Of a stretch of DNA of 42,402 nt, positions 33,608 through 42,204 are shown in pieces (position 1 is the stretch's first letter; each line of letters starts with the position of its first letter). Origin of the DNA: an uncultured Hyphomonadaceae bacterium (GTDB lineage: Bacteria > Pseudomonadota > Alphaproteobacteria > Caulobacterales > Hyphomonadaceae); assembly GCA_938011445.1 (NCBI GenBank), contig CALLUH010000071.1:1-42402 (forward strand), written 5' to 3'. The notes under the pieces were generated by a model. The model ran no database searches. It was not told the DNA's origin and saw only the letters and a program-made list of their open reading frames with translations. A program made the translations under genes and the position numbers.

Positions 33608-35190
33608 TTATCGTCCTCAAGGCCGGGCAATTTCTGGCCGAACATGTTGAACCGGACATATTCAGACAGCTTGTAGCCATTATAGCCGCCAAGCAAGACG
33701 GCCAATGCAACAACAATCAGGAGCAATTCGGGGAAGACAAAAGCGAGATATTCAATCCGCTCATTGGAGACAATGAGGAAGGCGATAATCGCCGCGAAGA
33801 TCGAACCTGCGCCGCGAATAAGGGCTTCCCGTGCGCCAACTTCTTCCCACATGATCGACATCCGTTCGATGGTCATGGTCAGGATCACGAGGGGGAAGAG
33901 GGAGATCGACAGACCAAGCGGAAATTTGGCGGCGTTTCCAAGCAAGGCGATGAAGGCCATTAGCAAAGTGACGATGGCGAGCACGGCCGTCAGACGGGGC
34001 ACCAGCAAGAGGTGCAGTTTCGAGAAATAAGCCCTGAGCAAGAGGCCCGCGCTGACGAGGCCCACGAACAGGCCGATCCCATTGAGAAGACCGGTCTCGC
34101 GGAAGGACAGGGCGATAAGGACAGGCATGAATGTGCCAAAAGTGCTTACGCCGACCATTTGCCGCAAAAAGGCGATGACCAGAGCACCGATTGGGACCAG
34201 AAAGATAGCTTTGAAGACTATTTGCGTGCTTAGTGGCAAGGATAAGAGTGATACCCAGCTGATGATGGGGGCCTCTGCGCGGCTCGTCCACAAGGCATGT
34301 TCGAGCTTGTCGTTGATGACATTGCGCACGCTGAAACTGATCTCTGGGTCGCCGCGCGTTCCCTCGCCGCTGATCAAGGGCGCTTCGCCATAGGCAAGAG
34401 GAATGAAGACCTCGTCCTTGGTGATGGTGCCCGAGCGCGGGGAGATCCGATGCCATTGATCATTGAAATACGCCTCTACGGCGGTACGGGGCGTGACAGC
34501 GGCTTGCTCATTGCGCACGGGCAGCCCTGTGACACGGCGAGCGGGTATCTCTGCGGCCTCAAGTACGGTGACCAGAAGGCGCTCGGGTTCGCGCAGGTCC
34601 ATTGTTGCATCTTCGACCAGTGTTTCAACTCGTTCATCGCGAGTGTCTGCGAGTATCAGAGCAACATTGCGGACAAAATTCCGATCGTCCGCCGAGCGGG
34701 CTTTACCAAGCTCGATAATGTCATTGAGCGCGAGCAGGAATGGTGTGGGCTCGGTGCGTAGGGCGCGTGCTCGTAAATCTGTGGCATAGGGTGAGTTTGC
34801 TTCGGGTGTGCGGCTGCGTCCGCGCGCCGCAATGGAGGAATCAACGCGATAGCCGCGGACGCGATAGAAGACGGTTTGAGGCCCTTCCGCCGACCTTTGC
34901 TCGAAGAACATGGCATTGCCGCTCTCGTCTGCTTCTTCAAGCAGGCCAAACCCCGTTGCCAGCGCATCGGTTTCAAGAACAGCGAAACCCGGCGCGCTAT
35001 TGGGGAGCGCGGCCTTGACCGATACAGGCTCAGTGCCACCGGTAAAGGAGATGCGGGCTTCGACGTAAAATTCTGATTGCTCTTCGTCTGGCGTTATCGG
35101 AAAGCCTAGCTCGGTCACCTTATAGGCAAACAAAGCCACCGATAGGGCCGAGAGAATGAGCACCACAATCAGTATTTGCATGCGAACCAT
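33604..35190 (-). CDS. Inactive transglutaminase fused to a 7TM domain
   Basis: 528 residues. A transmembrane helix at about 5-22 is followed by a periplasmic transglutaminase-like domain (residues about 30-285) in which the region around RLLVTVLEAAEIPARRVTGLPV is recognisable but no Cys of an active triad is apparent. About seven helices follow, from LSLPLSTQIVFKAIFLVP to LLLIVVALAVLLGG. This matches the Transglut_i_TM plus 7TM_transglut family (PF14400/PF14402). It is thought to bind peptides and pass them to the linked ligase and protease. A GGAGGG site lies about 10 bases upstream. Confidence 0.88.
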   Translation of the reverse strand: MVRMQILIVVLILSALSVALFAYKVTELGFPITPDEEQSEFYVEARISFTGGTEPVSVKAALPNSAPGFAVLETDALATGFGLLEEADESGNAMFFEQRSAEGPQTVFYRVRGYRVDSSIAARGRSRTPEANSPYATDLRARALRTEPTPFLLALNDIIELGKARSADDRNFVRNVALILADTRDERVETLVEDATMDLREPERLLVTVLEAAEIPARRVTGLPVRNEQAAVTPRTAVEAYFNDQWHRISPRSGTITKDEVFIPLAYGEAPLISGEGTRGDPEISFSVRNVINDKLEHALWTSRAEAPIISWVSLLSLPLSTQIVFKAIFLVPIGALVIAFLRQMVGVSTFGTFMPVLIALSFRETGLLNGIGLFVGLVSAGLLLRAYFSKLHLLLVPRLTAVLAIVTLLMAFIALLGNAAKFPLGLSISLFPLVILTMTIERMSIMWEEVGAREALIRGAGSIFAAIIAFLIVSNERIEYLAFVFPELLLIVVALAVLLGGYNGYKLSEYVRFNMFGQKLPGLEDDK

Positions 35191-35247
35191 GGTTGCAACG
35201 CCCTCCCGCGCTGTCCAGCTTGGACTTATGCTTCTCGGACTAGAGGC

Positions 35248-35823
35248 CTAGCATCGCGCTGATGCCGTATAGTCTGCGTCAGGGTTAACAGCAATATCGC
35301 CATCTTCAAGCATGTCGCGACCAATAAGGAGCGGATAATTGAATGTGGTGCGGTCTGCGAGGCTCACTTCACCCTCAACCAGAACACCGGCAATGCAGAG
35401 CTCGAGTTCGATTACGGGACGTTTCTCGACACCGCCACCACGTTTCTTGATAGAGACAGTGCGGATAATTTCGCGCTCCAGAATCCGCTCTTCACCATCC
35501 TCATTGGAGATGCGGAATACAACGACTTTTCCGGCGCTGTTATCAACATCGGTAATCTCTTCAAGGATCTCCTCATCATCGTCCGTTTCTCCGCGGAGTT
35601 CGCGCACCTGTTCTTCATTTAGCGCATCACGGCTGAGAATTTCGGCATGGATGGCGGATGTCTTGGCACCCGTATCGAGTTTGGCATCCATACGAATGTT
35701 TACCGAAGTGACGCTCGCATGCTCGAGCCAGCCGAGGATATGGATCTGGTCATCGGCAATGGCAGGCAGGGTTGCGCCAGCAAGCATGGTTGAAAGAATA
35801 AATGGCTTTGCGAATTTGAGCAT
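35248..35823 (-). CDS. RimB-like retropepsin/ATP-dependent zinc protease family protein
   Basis: 191 residues with a signal peptide ending ATLPAIA near residue 23. The aspartic-protease-like motif KLDTGAKTSAI is at about 48-58, and YPLLIGRDML sits near the end. The family (PF05618) was named ATP-dependent zinc protease but its relatives include RimB, a retropepsin-like protease that cleaves glutamate tails. A very acidic insert lies at about 75-95. A GGGAG site precedes the ATG. With the ligase and 7TM genes it forms a three-gene unit, probably processing secreted peptides. Confidence 0.87.
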   Translation of the reverse strand: MLKFAKPFILSTMLAGATLPAIADDQIHILGWLEHASVTSVNIRMDAKLDTGAKTSAIHAEILSRDALNEEQVRELRGETDDDEEILEEITDVDNSAGKVVVFRISNEDGEERILEREIIRTVSIKKRGGGVEKRPVIELELCIAGVLVEGEVSLADRTTFNYPLLIGRDMLEDGDIAVNPDADYTASARC

Positions 35824-36194
35824 TGGGGGACACTCCCTGACTTGACTTACACCCTCTGAAAAACACTTCTAATGTGTCCAAGTTTGGGCGAGTTGATGAA
35901 GACTTGCGACACTTGATTAACGCGCCCGTGAACAAATCGTTCCCTCTGAAACAATCGAGCTTTCAACATAAAGGCGGCGGGTGTGCAAGCGTTAATCTTT
36001 CATTAATATCTTCACTGCCTGGAGCTGGCTATTGCGATGGATTTGCCGGATTGCTTGGGTCAGAAAAAAACCGTAAATGCAGCGATCTGGCCTCTCGATT
36101 GCAAGTTTTCGTGATAATGATTGTGGCGATTTAACCGGCTGACACCTGCGCGGGCGGCTGGCGTAGTTTGGTAGAATGAAAGAAAGATCTGCTT
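35824..36194. promoter_or_regulatory. 371-base divergent intergenic region
   Basis: It separates the RimB-like gene (leftward) from the GH16 gene (rightward) and should contain both promoters. A TAGAAT at 36172-36177 could be a -10 for the GH16 gene, but no well-spaced -35 is visible. The 86-codon frame at 35874-36134 has no ribosome binding site and no recognisable domain. Confidence 0.35.
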
Positions 36195-37103
36195 ATGCCT
36201 GATGATTCGCGAAGGCAGCCGGCACGGCGCTGGGTATGGCCGATACTTGTTTTGTTACTCATTGTGCTGATTGTGGGGTATTTTCTATTGCCCAAGCCGC
36301 CGCGCAGTGTGCCAAATCTGTCCCGCGACACTTATGTTTCGGGGGCAAGTTTTGTGAATTGGTTTAGCAGCATGCATGATGATGCAGGCTGGTATCGCGC
36401 GGATTTTGATAATGCCGGTCACTTCATGCAAGTTGGCTGGGCCGAAGATCATATCGGATTCGATCAAGACGGTATGTCGCTGAGATTGTCTGATCAGCCC
36501 AGCCCGACCAATCGGCATACTTCTGGAGAATATCAAAGGCGGGGACGGTACGGGTTTGGCCGCTATGAAGTGGTGATGCGTGCGCCTGTAGGCAGCGGTT
36601 TGGTGACATCCTTTTTTACCCATACGGGACCGTATTTCGACGATCCACATGACGAGATTGATTTTGAAGTGCTCGGAAAGGATACGCGGCGGGTATATTT
36701 GAACTGGTATAGTGATGGTAAGGAGGGAGAGGCGGTTTGGCATGAACTGGGATTTGATGCTGCGAAAGACTTTCACCTCTATGCCTTTGAGTGGACGCCT
36801 GAGACGATCCGTTGGTATGTGGATGGTGAGCTTGTCTATGAGCGGCCAGAGGGATCGGCACCGGTTCCACAAACGCCGGGCCGGATTATTGCGAATTTAT
36901 GGACCGGTTCGACAAAGCAATATAGCTGGCATGGGGTGCCGGCTTTCTCCGTTCCGGTTGAAGCGCGCTATAAATGCATGTCGTTTCGCCGGATTGACGA
37001 TACGCAAACGCCGCAATGTTCCAATAGCTGGGCCGGTGTGAAGCCATTGCGCGATGATCCGATTGCAGCTGTGTCCCTTCGTGATGCCAGTGACGGGAAA
37101 TGA
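36195..37103 (+). CDS. Membrane-anchored GH16 endo-beta-glycanase
   Basis: 302 residues: an N-terminal membrane anchor at about 13-32 and a GH16 beta-jelly-roll domain. The catalytic EXDXXE signature is DEIDFE, with E154 as nucleophile, D156 and E158 as acid/base. RYGFGRYEV and WTPETIRWYVDGEL are family marks, and the region ends in a Cys-containing FRRIDDTQTPQC. ExoK/ExsH-type relatives trim newly made exopolysaccharide. Its stop overlaps the GT2 start (ATGA), so this glycanase and the polymer-building enzyme are made together. Confidence 0.92.
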   Translation: MPDDSRRQPARRWVWPILVLLLIVLIVGYFLLPKPPRSVPNLSRDTYVSGASFVNWFSSMHDDAGWYRADFDNAGHFMQVGWAEDHIGFDQDGMSLRLSDQPSPTNRHTSGEYQRRGRYGFGRYEVVMRAPVGSGLVTSFFTHTGPYFDDPHDEIDFEVLGKDTRRVYLNWYSDGKEGEAVWHELGFDAAKDFHLYAFEWTPETIRWYVDGELVYERPEGSAPVPQTPGRIIANLWTGSTKQYSWHGVPAFSVPVEARYKCMSFRRIDDTQTPQCSNSWAGVKPLRDDPIAAVSLRDASDGK

Positions 37104-38116
37104 ATATGGACAGCATCCCCGGGGCGACTACAGACCCTCTGCCCAGAGCGGATCCGCGAACTGTTCTTGCGGCTATTCCAACCCTGAATGAAGAGGCCCA
37201 TATTGAGGCTTGTATCCGGTCGCTGCTGAGCGGAGACGATCGGTTGGCCGATGTCCAAATTATTGTTGCCGATGGCGGGAGCACCGATAGAACGGTTGAG
37301 ATTGTTCGTGAGCTGGGCGCAGAGTTTCCAAATGTTTCGCTCGTTGAAAATCCAAAACGCTTGCAAAGCGCGGGGGTTAACCGGGTTGCGGATGCGGCGT
37401 CTGAAGCGGTTGAGTATCTTGTTCGATGTGATGCGCATTCGGTCTATCCTGCGGGCTTTATTATTCAGGTTGCCGACGCTCTGGTGCGCACAAAGGCCGG
37501 ATCTGTCGTGGTTTGTATGGATGCTGTTGGTGTGAGTTGTTTTCAGAAAGCCAATGCCTGGATTGTCGATACGCCGCTGGGATCAGGTGGGTCAGCCCAT
37601 CGCGGCGGAACCCGGTCGGGATTTTATGATCATGGCCATCATGCGGGCTTTGAATTGGACCATTTTAGACAGATTGGCGGGTATGATGAGAGTTTCTCGC
37701 ATAATGAAGACGCGGAATATGATCATAGGCTGGTAAGGGCTGGCGGGAAGATCTGGCTTGATGCGGATATTCGTTTATCCTATTTCCCCCGATCGACAGT
37801 CCTTGCGCTTGGTAAGCAATATTATGCCTATGGCAGAGGCAGGGCACGTAATCTGATCAAGCACAAATCGAGGCCAAGACTGCGCCAATTGGTGCCCGTG
37901 ATAAATTTGCTTGGTTTGGCTGTAACTGGCCTTCTGGCTCTGATATTTCCGGTTTTCGCTTCTTATCCGGTGTTCTATGGGGGTGTGCTTCTCGCGGCAT
38001 CGGTGTTTGTAGCGGTTCGGCACAGATCCTTGTGTGGACTTTTAGCGGGTCTGGCATCAGGGATCATGCACATCACATGGGCTGCGGGTTTCCTGCGCCA
38101 ATGGATATTTCGATAG
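37100..38116 (+). CDS. Family 2 glycosyltransferase, ExoA-like, with C-terminal membrane helices
   Basis: 338 residues. The GT2 fold is shown by AIPTLNEEAHIEACIRSLL near 29-47, VADGGSTDRTVEI near 54-66, the RCDAHSVYP stretch and NEDAEYDHRL near 195-204, the acceptor/catalytic motif. Two or three helices at about 255-325 anchor it to the membrane. Such proteins add sugars to the lipid-linked repeat unit of exopolysaccharide such as succinoglycan. It is coupled to the GH16 gene and is convergent with the ExoY-like gene. Confidence 0.9.
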   Translation: MNMDSIPGATTDPLPRADPRTVLAAIPTLNEEAHIEACIRSLLSGDDRLADVQIIVADGGSTDRTVEIVRELGAEFPNVSLVENPKRLQSAGVNRVADAASEAVEYLVRCDAHSVYPAGFIIQVADALVRTKAGSVVVCMDAVGVSCFQKANAWIVDTPLGSGGSAHRGGTRSGFYDHGHHAGFELDHFRQIGGYDESFSHNEDAEYDHRLVRAGGKIWLDADIRLSYFPRSTVLALGKQYYAYGRGRARNLIKHKSRPRLRQLVPVINLLGLAVTGLLALIFPVFASYPVFYGGVLLAASVFVAVRHRSLCGLLAGLASGIMHITWAAGFLRQWIFR

Positions 38117-38152
38117 ACGCCTTCTTCCTTGCCTGACTGCAATGAGACCAGC

Positions 38153-38175
38153 GCCTCTCACGAGAAGAGAGAGGC
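38153..38175. terminator. Hairpin between convergent GT2 and ExoY-like genes
   Basis: Arms GCCTCTC (38153-38159) and GAGAGGC (38169-38175) pair with a 9-base loop. No T-run follows on either strand, so this is at best a weak or Rho-assisted terminator placed between convergent genes. Confidence 0.35.
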
Positions 38176-38200
38176 TCAATCGGGGCTGGACTCTGGAAAT

Positions 38201-38896
38201 TTAATAGGCGCCACGTCGCATCAAAATGGCTGGGACAGAGCGGATCAGGATGACAATATCGGATATGACAGAGACATTCTCGGCATATTGCACATCCATA
38301 TCGACGCGCTCTTCATATGTTGTGTCGTTTCGCCCATTGATCTGCCATAGGCCGGTGACACCTGGCCGGATCGAGTCATAGCTTTTGATATGCTCGCCAT
38401 AGCGGCGGACTTCATCATCGACAATCGGGCGAGGACCGACAACCGACATCTCGCCACGTATGATGTTCAGCAATTGAGGGAGCTCATCAATGCTTGTTTT
38501 TCGCAAAAAATAGCCCATTTTCGTGATGCGCGGATCTTTGCGCAATTTCTGGGCTGCGCGCCATTCGGCAGCCATTTCCGGATCCGTTGCCAGCATACTG
38601 CCCAAAAGGTCTTCGGCATCTGTGCGCATTGTCCGGAATTTCATACACGCGAAGGAGACGCCGCCAAAGCCACGCCTGTCTTGTACAAAAAACACCGGAC
38701 CACCATCCTGAAGTCGGATCAGCAGTCCAACCATCAACATAAGCGGCGATAGAAAGAACAGAGCCGGAATAGCGATAGATAGATCGAGAATCCGCTTGGC
38801 AGTGCTCAATGACGCTTTGTCATAGGTCGTCGGTGGATTTTCCGCCGAGGCTGGTGACCTGTTTGCGCTGCTTTCTACAGCTGACTCGTATTTCAT
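38201..38896 (-). CDS. ExoY-type initiating sugar transferase
   Basis: 231 residues, the short ExoY class rather than the long WbaP class. One transmembrane helix is around 37-57 (IPALFFLSPLMLMVGLLI). The bacterial-sugar-transferase core follows: FKFRTM-like CMKFRTMRTDA, LRKTSIDELPQLLNIIRGEMS, VGPRP and GLWQINGRND. It transfers a sugar-1-phosphate to undecaprenyl phosphate, the first step in assembling a polysaccharide repeat unit. The ATG at 38896 is preferred to the GTG 13 codons upstream. Transcription is opposite to the neighbouring GT2 gene. Confidence 0.92.
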   Translation of the reverse strand: MKYESAVESSANRSPASAENPPTTYDKASLSTAKRILDLSIAIPALFFLSPLMLMVGLLIRLQDGGPVFFVQDRRGFGGVSFACMKFRTMRTDAEDLLGSMLATDPEMAAEWRAAQKLRKDPRITKMGYFLRKTSIDELPQLLNIIRGEMSVVGPRPIVDDEVRRYGEHIKSYDSIRPGVTGLWQINGRNDTTYEERVDMDVQYAENVSVISDIVILIRSVPAILMRRGAY

Positions 38897-38926
38897 AGAC
38901 TTGTCCCAATTTACTATGCTGAACCA

Positions 38927-38944
38927 GTTTGGCACAGGCCAAAC
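38927..38944. promoter_or_regulatory. Perfect 7-bp inverted repeat upstream of ExoY-like gene
   Basis: GTTTGGC-ACAG-GCCAAAC at 38927-38944 lies about 30 bases upstream of the ExoY-like start. Its 18-base symmetrical form suits an operator for a dimeric regulator controlling exopolysaccharide initiation. The binder is unknown. It could alternatively be an mRNA hairpin in the leader. Confidence 0.45.
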
Positions 38945-39643
38945 AAATTCTACGCCAACTTATGAACCGATCTCGCTGAACTGCTTATGAACCCCTCGAA
39001 TCTGGTCCAGATACATGCAGTTTGGCTGTTTCATCACCAAGAACCAGCCCGCTCAGGGAAACCATGGGACGCCCGATCTTCGATGCTGTCCTTCGGCCCT
39101 TTCAATCTTCGCTTCTCTTGTAATCTCAATCGACTGTAAAGACGATCTGCCTGTCTCTGCCCAGCCTTTTCTCCACTCAGGCGAATAGAAATTGCTGTTG
39201 GTGTTTCGTGTTTTTCTTGAACATATTCGCCATTCCGGACCATCGCGCCGAAAAGAGACATTTTTTAGTCATTCTGATAAGTTATTTACCCTATGAGCAC
39301 GGCGGTAAGAGATCCCATGCGGCGGCCTTGGCACAAAATATCGGCCCTGATTTGCCAGACTGGACGGCTTGCTTTATCGCTGATTCTAGTTGGGGTTAAC
39401 AAAGTCGTTATCCGTCAATTTGTAATTCGGAGTTATATTGGTAGCGTATTCCTTATTTTGGAACGAGAAAAGGCTGGTTTGTATAGAGTAGAGTTTGATT
39501 AAATTCATTGTAAAATTTTTGGGTTCTTTAGCTGATATTTAATTATTTAGATGTCTTGTCAAAAAACCGAGTGCGCGTTTGTTTTACTGGCCTTGTTGGT
39601 TGAAATAACAGCTTGAATCGCCATTTCGGAGAGGAACGGAAAT
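38945..39643. other. AT-rich noncoding stretch in the exopolysaccharide locus
   Basis: About 700 bases without a convincing gene. Up to about 39250 composition is moderate, then it is strongly AT-rich to 39640. Frames at 39034-39261 (minus) and 39293-39502 (plus) lack ribosome binding sites and recognisable domains. The AT-rich part upstream of the small membrane protein gene probably holds its promoter and may hold regulator sites. It could be the scar of a lost gene or insertion. Confidence 0.4.
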
Positions 39644-39853
39644 ATGCAAGAATCAAATCAGGCCATACCAGCTAAGCGCAAAGCCTCTGCCGATTTCAAA
39701 TTCCAGGCCAGAGGGCGATCCGTCAAAAATGATGTTGTCTATTATGACGACACCATCCGCTGGCCAATCTGGCGTTCCGCGCTATTGGTTTTTGGCATCT
39801 GTGGCGCATTTTGGGGCGCTGTCATTTATGGTTGCCTTCGCTTGTTCGGCTAA
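39644..39853 (+). CDS. Small single-pass membrane protein
   Basis: 69 residues: a basic N-terminal half (SNQAIPAKRKASADFKFQ) and one transmembrane helix at about 46-66 (ALLVFGICGAFWGAVIYGCL). The GAGAGGAACGG stretch upstream gives a credible ribosome binding site, and a terminator follows at 39907. It sits alone in the exopolysaccharide locus, oriented opposite to its neighbours. I do not recognise a family. It may be a small regulator or scaffold of polysaccharide export, but nothing proves it. Confidence 0.62.
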   Translation: MQESNQAIPAKRKASADFKFQARGRSVKNDVVYYDDTIRWPIWRSALLVFGICGAFWGAVIYGCLRLFG

Positions 39854-39906
39854 AGCCCGTTCGGCGTAAGTTGAGACAATCCGGCCCCGATTACCGCGAT
39901 AATTGC

Positions 39907-39927
39907 CCCCGAACTCTGCGGGGTTTT
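39907..39927 (+). terminator. Short intrinsic terminator after the small membrane protein gene
   Basis: A 5 bp stem CCCCG (39907-39911) and CGGGG (39919-39923) with a 7-base loop is followed by TTTT. The stem is short but GC-only. It lies between convergent genes and ends the rightward transcript just before the GT2 gene stop at 39946. Confidence 0.65.
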
Positions 39928-39945
39928 GCCAGAGTGTTTTTCTGG

Positions 39946-40914
39946 CTACGAACTGCGATTTACGGTCTTATCCGCTGCAATGGCAAGCAATGTCCGGGAT
40001 AGATATGGCAGCGATCGCGTGTGGCGAATCGGGATTTGTAGAGCTTGTGAGAGACTTCGTGTTTTCAGGGCCTCGACCAGTTTGGCAAAGGCGTAATAGT
40101 CGAGACGCTGTTTGAGTTGGCGCTTTGAAGCCCGGGCGGTTGGCCGGTCAAAGCTTTTACAATACCGTGCACGAAAATCCCGTTCGGCTTTGACGATTGC
40201 TTCAGCCTGAACCGAACTTAAGCGGTAGGACAGCGATCCATCCCTGATCGTATAGTAATATCCAGCATCTGAAACGAGTATCATTTTGCAGTTTTGTGCC
40301 AGCATTTCAGCAACGAGATAGAAGTCTTCGCTATTGCGCAAGCCCGGATCATATCGCAGCTTAAGCCGGTCTAGCGTGGCTTTGCGGAATAGGGGCTTAA
40401 GATAGCCGAGGCCCTGGCCCAGCCGCTTTTCGGTGGCCGGGTCGATATAATCCTTAAGAGAGATCTGGCGTGCTGGCGTGTTGGCGGGGATGTTGAGGAA
40501 CGTGTCTGAGCCTGGCTGTGTCTTGGGATGATAAACAGGCCGCATATTGTCAACGATGATGTCGGCCTTGTGGGTCTGTGCGGCCGCGAGCATGCTAGCG
40601 AGCCGGTTTGGTGCCATAATATCATCATCGTCGAGAACGGCCAGAAATTTGCCGTGGGCAAGATCTATGGCGCGGTTGCGTGCGCCGGATGGTCCCATAT
40701 TTTCAGGAAGACGATCATAGATGATGCGGTCATCATGTTCGGCAATTTTCATGATGTGTTCGCCGGTCTTGTCAGGTGAGGCGTCATCGACAATGACAAG
40801 CTCGAACGTCACATTCTGCTGTGCCAGAACCGAGGCAATAGCGCGCTCGATAAAATCAGCGGACTTCCAGGCCGGCATGATCACGCTGACATCAATACTG
40901 GTCATTGCGGTCAT
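39946..40914 (-). CDS. Family 2 glycosyltransferase
   Basis: 322 residues from the ATG at 40914, which overlaps the stop of the polymerase gene (ATGA). A longer upstream frame is only a shadow of that gene. The GT2 Rossmann-like fold shows VSVIMPAWKSADFIERAIAS at the start, VIVDDASPD near 38-46, and LDDDDIMAPNRL near 90-101 with the nucleotide-sugar DXD-type aspartates. A conserved RNSEDF motif lies near 200. The protein should add a sugar to the polysaccharide repeat unit. The donor cannot be read from sequence. Confidence 0.92.
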   Translation of the reverse strand: MTAMTSIDVSVIMPAWKSADFIERAIASVLAQQNVTFELVIVDDASPDKTGEHIMKIAEHDDRIIYDRLPENMGPSGARNRAIDLAHGKFLAVLDDDDIMAPNRLASMLAAAQTHKADIIVDNMRPVYHPKTQPGSDTFLNIPANTPARQISLKDYIDPATEKRLGQGLGYLKPLFRKATLDRLKLRYDPGLRNSEDFYLVAEMLAQNCKMILVSDAGYYYTIRDGSLSYRLSSVQAEAIVKAERDFRARYCKSFDRPTARASKRQLKQRLDYYAFAKLVEALKTRSLSQALQIPIRHTRSLPYLSRTLLAIAADKTVNRSS

Positions 40915-42203
40915 GCAGGCGCTGGTGCTTGTGCGGGATCTGCAAGCCGCACCGGAACGAGCATTTTGCGCATCCGGGATTGACGAGATATTGGAATGAT
41001 GGCCGCGCAGAAAAACAGTATCGTGCTGATGTCCAGGACGCTGTAGAGATAGGATTCGGTAAAACTGGTAATGACTGTAATGATGCCAATCAGCAGAAAC
41101 ATCGAGGTTGCAATGTTCTGGTCTGCGGCCCAGCCGCGCAGGCAGTTGAAGAAACACCAGACGATCTGGAAGGTCATCAGGCCGAGGCCAATATAGCCCA
41201 AATGGACAAGCACCTCAAAATAGACCGAGTGGAATGAGAATTTTGTGCCCGGGTCTTTATAGGACCAATCGAGAATGGTTTCCGCTTCGCCGACCCAAGG
41301 TTGCCAGAACCCTTCCGCACCGACGCCGAGCCATGGTTGTTCCGCAGAGATCCGTTTGGCATTGGCCCATAAATCCGTACGCCCGGTAAGGGTTGCGTCC
41401 TTGCCGAGCGATTCCAGAACGCTTTGGACAAATACATTGTTTGGCAGGTTCATGAAGAGAAGGAAGCCGATCAGTCCGAATAGGAATATGAGCGCCAATA
41501 CGAAAGTGCGCAGATGTTTGATATGGCGCAAATTGATCCAGAACATCCAGATCGAGCCAAGCACAAGGATATTGGCAAGCGAGAGAACGAGCGCGGTGGC
41601 CGAATCCGCAATGTAGACGAGATACAGTGTGATCGGGATGAGCGCCCAAGCTGGCAGGCGTGCGATGAATGGCTGTTTGGCATCGAGTGCAACGCCCAGA
41701 GACAGCAGCATGGCGAGCATCATCCGGATCGCAAAGATGTTCTTTTGCTTGTAGAGGCCGATCTGGTCATTCAGGGATCGTGCCTCAGGGAGAGCAATAA
41801 GCACTGATATGGCGCAAGATGCGAAAATGGCTAATATGATCTGTCGTGCGGTCAAGCGCCCGCTAATATAGATTGCAATGATGACCGTGAGCGTCATCAT
41901 GATGCCAAAGCGTAGGGCCTGAGTGCCGACCGGTGACCAGAACATCGAAATACAGGCCAGCGCCGGCAATAGGAAGAGGGGCCAGCATTTGAGCGCTAAT
42001 GACACCATTTGGGTGTATCTTAACGCGAACATGCCTGCGAAATAGAGCGCGAGCGGATATAGCAGCAATTCATCATTCGGGAAGGGGATGAAGGTGACGA
42101 CAAACCAAAGTGAAACAGGCAAAAGTTCCCACCATTGGGCGGGTTGGCGCGGCATCATCACTTCCTGATAGCTGATATTGGGCGTCTGCGTCGCGGACGT
42201 CAT
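40911..42203 (-). CDS. O-antigen ligase/Wzy-type polysaccharide polymerase
   Basis: 430 residues with about a dozen hydrophobic helices, from LLPVSLWFVVTFIPF to ISTILFFCAAIIPI. The PF04932 signature is present: WLGVGAEGFW near 300 in the large periplasmic loop, with GRTDLWANAKR just before and FSFHSVYFEVLVHLG after, including the conserved Arg and His residues. It either joins polysaccharide repeat units or ligates polymer to lipid A. Adjacent glycosyltransferase genes favour a polymerase role. GAGG precedes the ATG at 42203, so this start is preferred to 42254, which would overlap the previous gene. Confidence 0.88.
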   Translation of the reverse strand: MTSATQTPNISYQEVMMPRQPAQWWELLPVSLWFVVTFIPFPNDELLLYPLALYFAGMFALRYTQMVSLALKCWPLFLLPALACISMFWSPVGTQALRFGIMMTLTVIIAIYISGRLTARQIILAIFASCAISVLIALPEARSLNDQIGLYKQKNIFAIRMMLAMLLSLGVALDAKQPFIARLPAWALIPITLYLVYIADSATALVLSLANILVLGSIWMFWINLRHIKHLRTFVLALIFLFGLIGFLLFMNLPNNVFVQSVLESLGKDATLTGRTDLWANAKRISAEQPWLGVGAEGFWQPWVGEAETILDWSYKDPGTKFSFHSVYFEVLVHLGYIGLGLMTFQIVWCFFNCLRGWAADQNIATSMFLLIGIITVITSFTESYLYSVLDISTILFFCAAIIPISRQSRMRKMLVPVRLADPAQAPAPA

Positions 42204-42204
42204 G

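Noticed and set aside
35874-36134. 86-codon frame in the divergent gap upstream of the GH16 gene
   Set aside because: Begins with GTG without a ribosome binding site and encodes no recognisable domain.
39034-39261. 75-codon minus-strand frame in the exopolysaccharide gap
   Set aside because: No ribosome binding site and no recognisable domain; cannot be distinguished from chance.
39293-39502. 69-codon plus-strand frame with a possible hydrophobic stretch
   Set aside because: No ribosome binding site, and it runs into strongly AT-rich DNA with no sign of coding composition.
40915-41157. Extended N-terminus of the GT2 frame
   Set aside because: The extra 81 residues are the antisense-free shadow of the polymerase gene in another frame; the real start is the ATGA junction at 40914.
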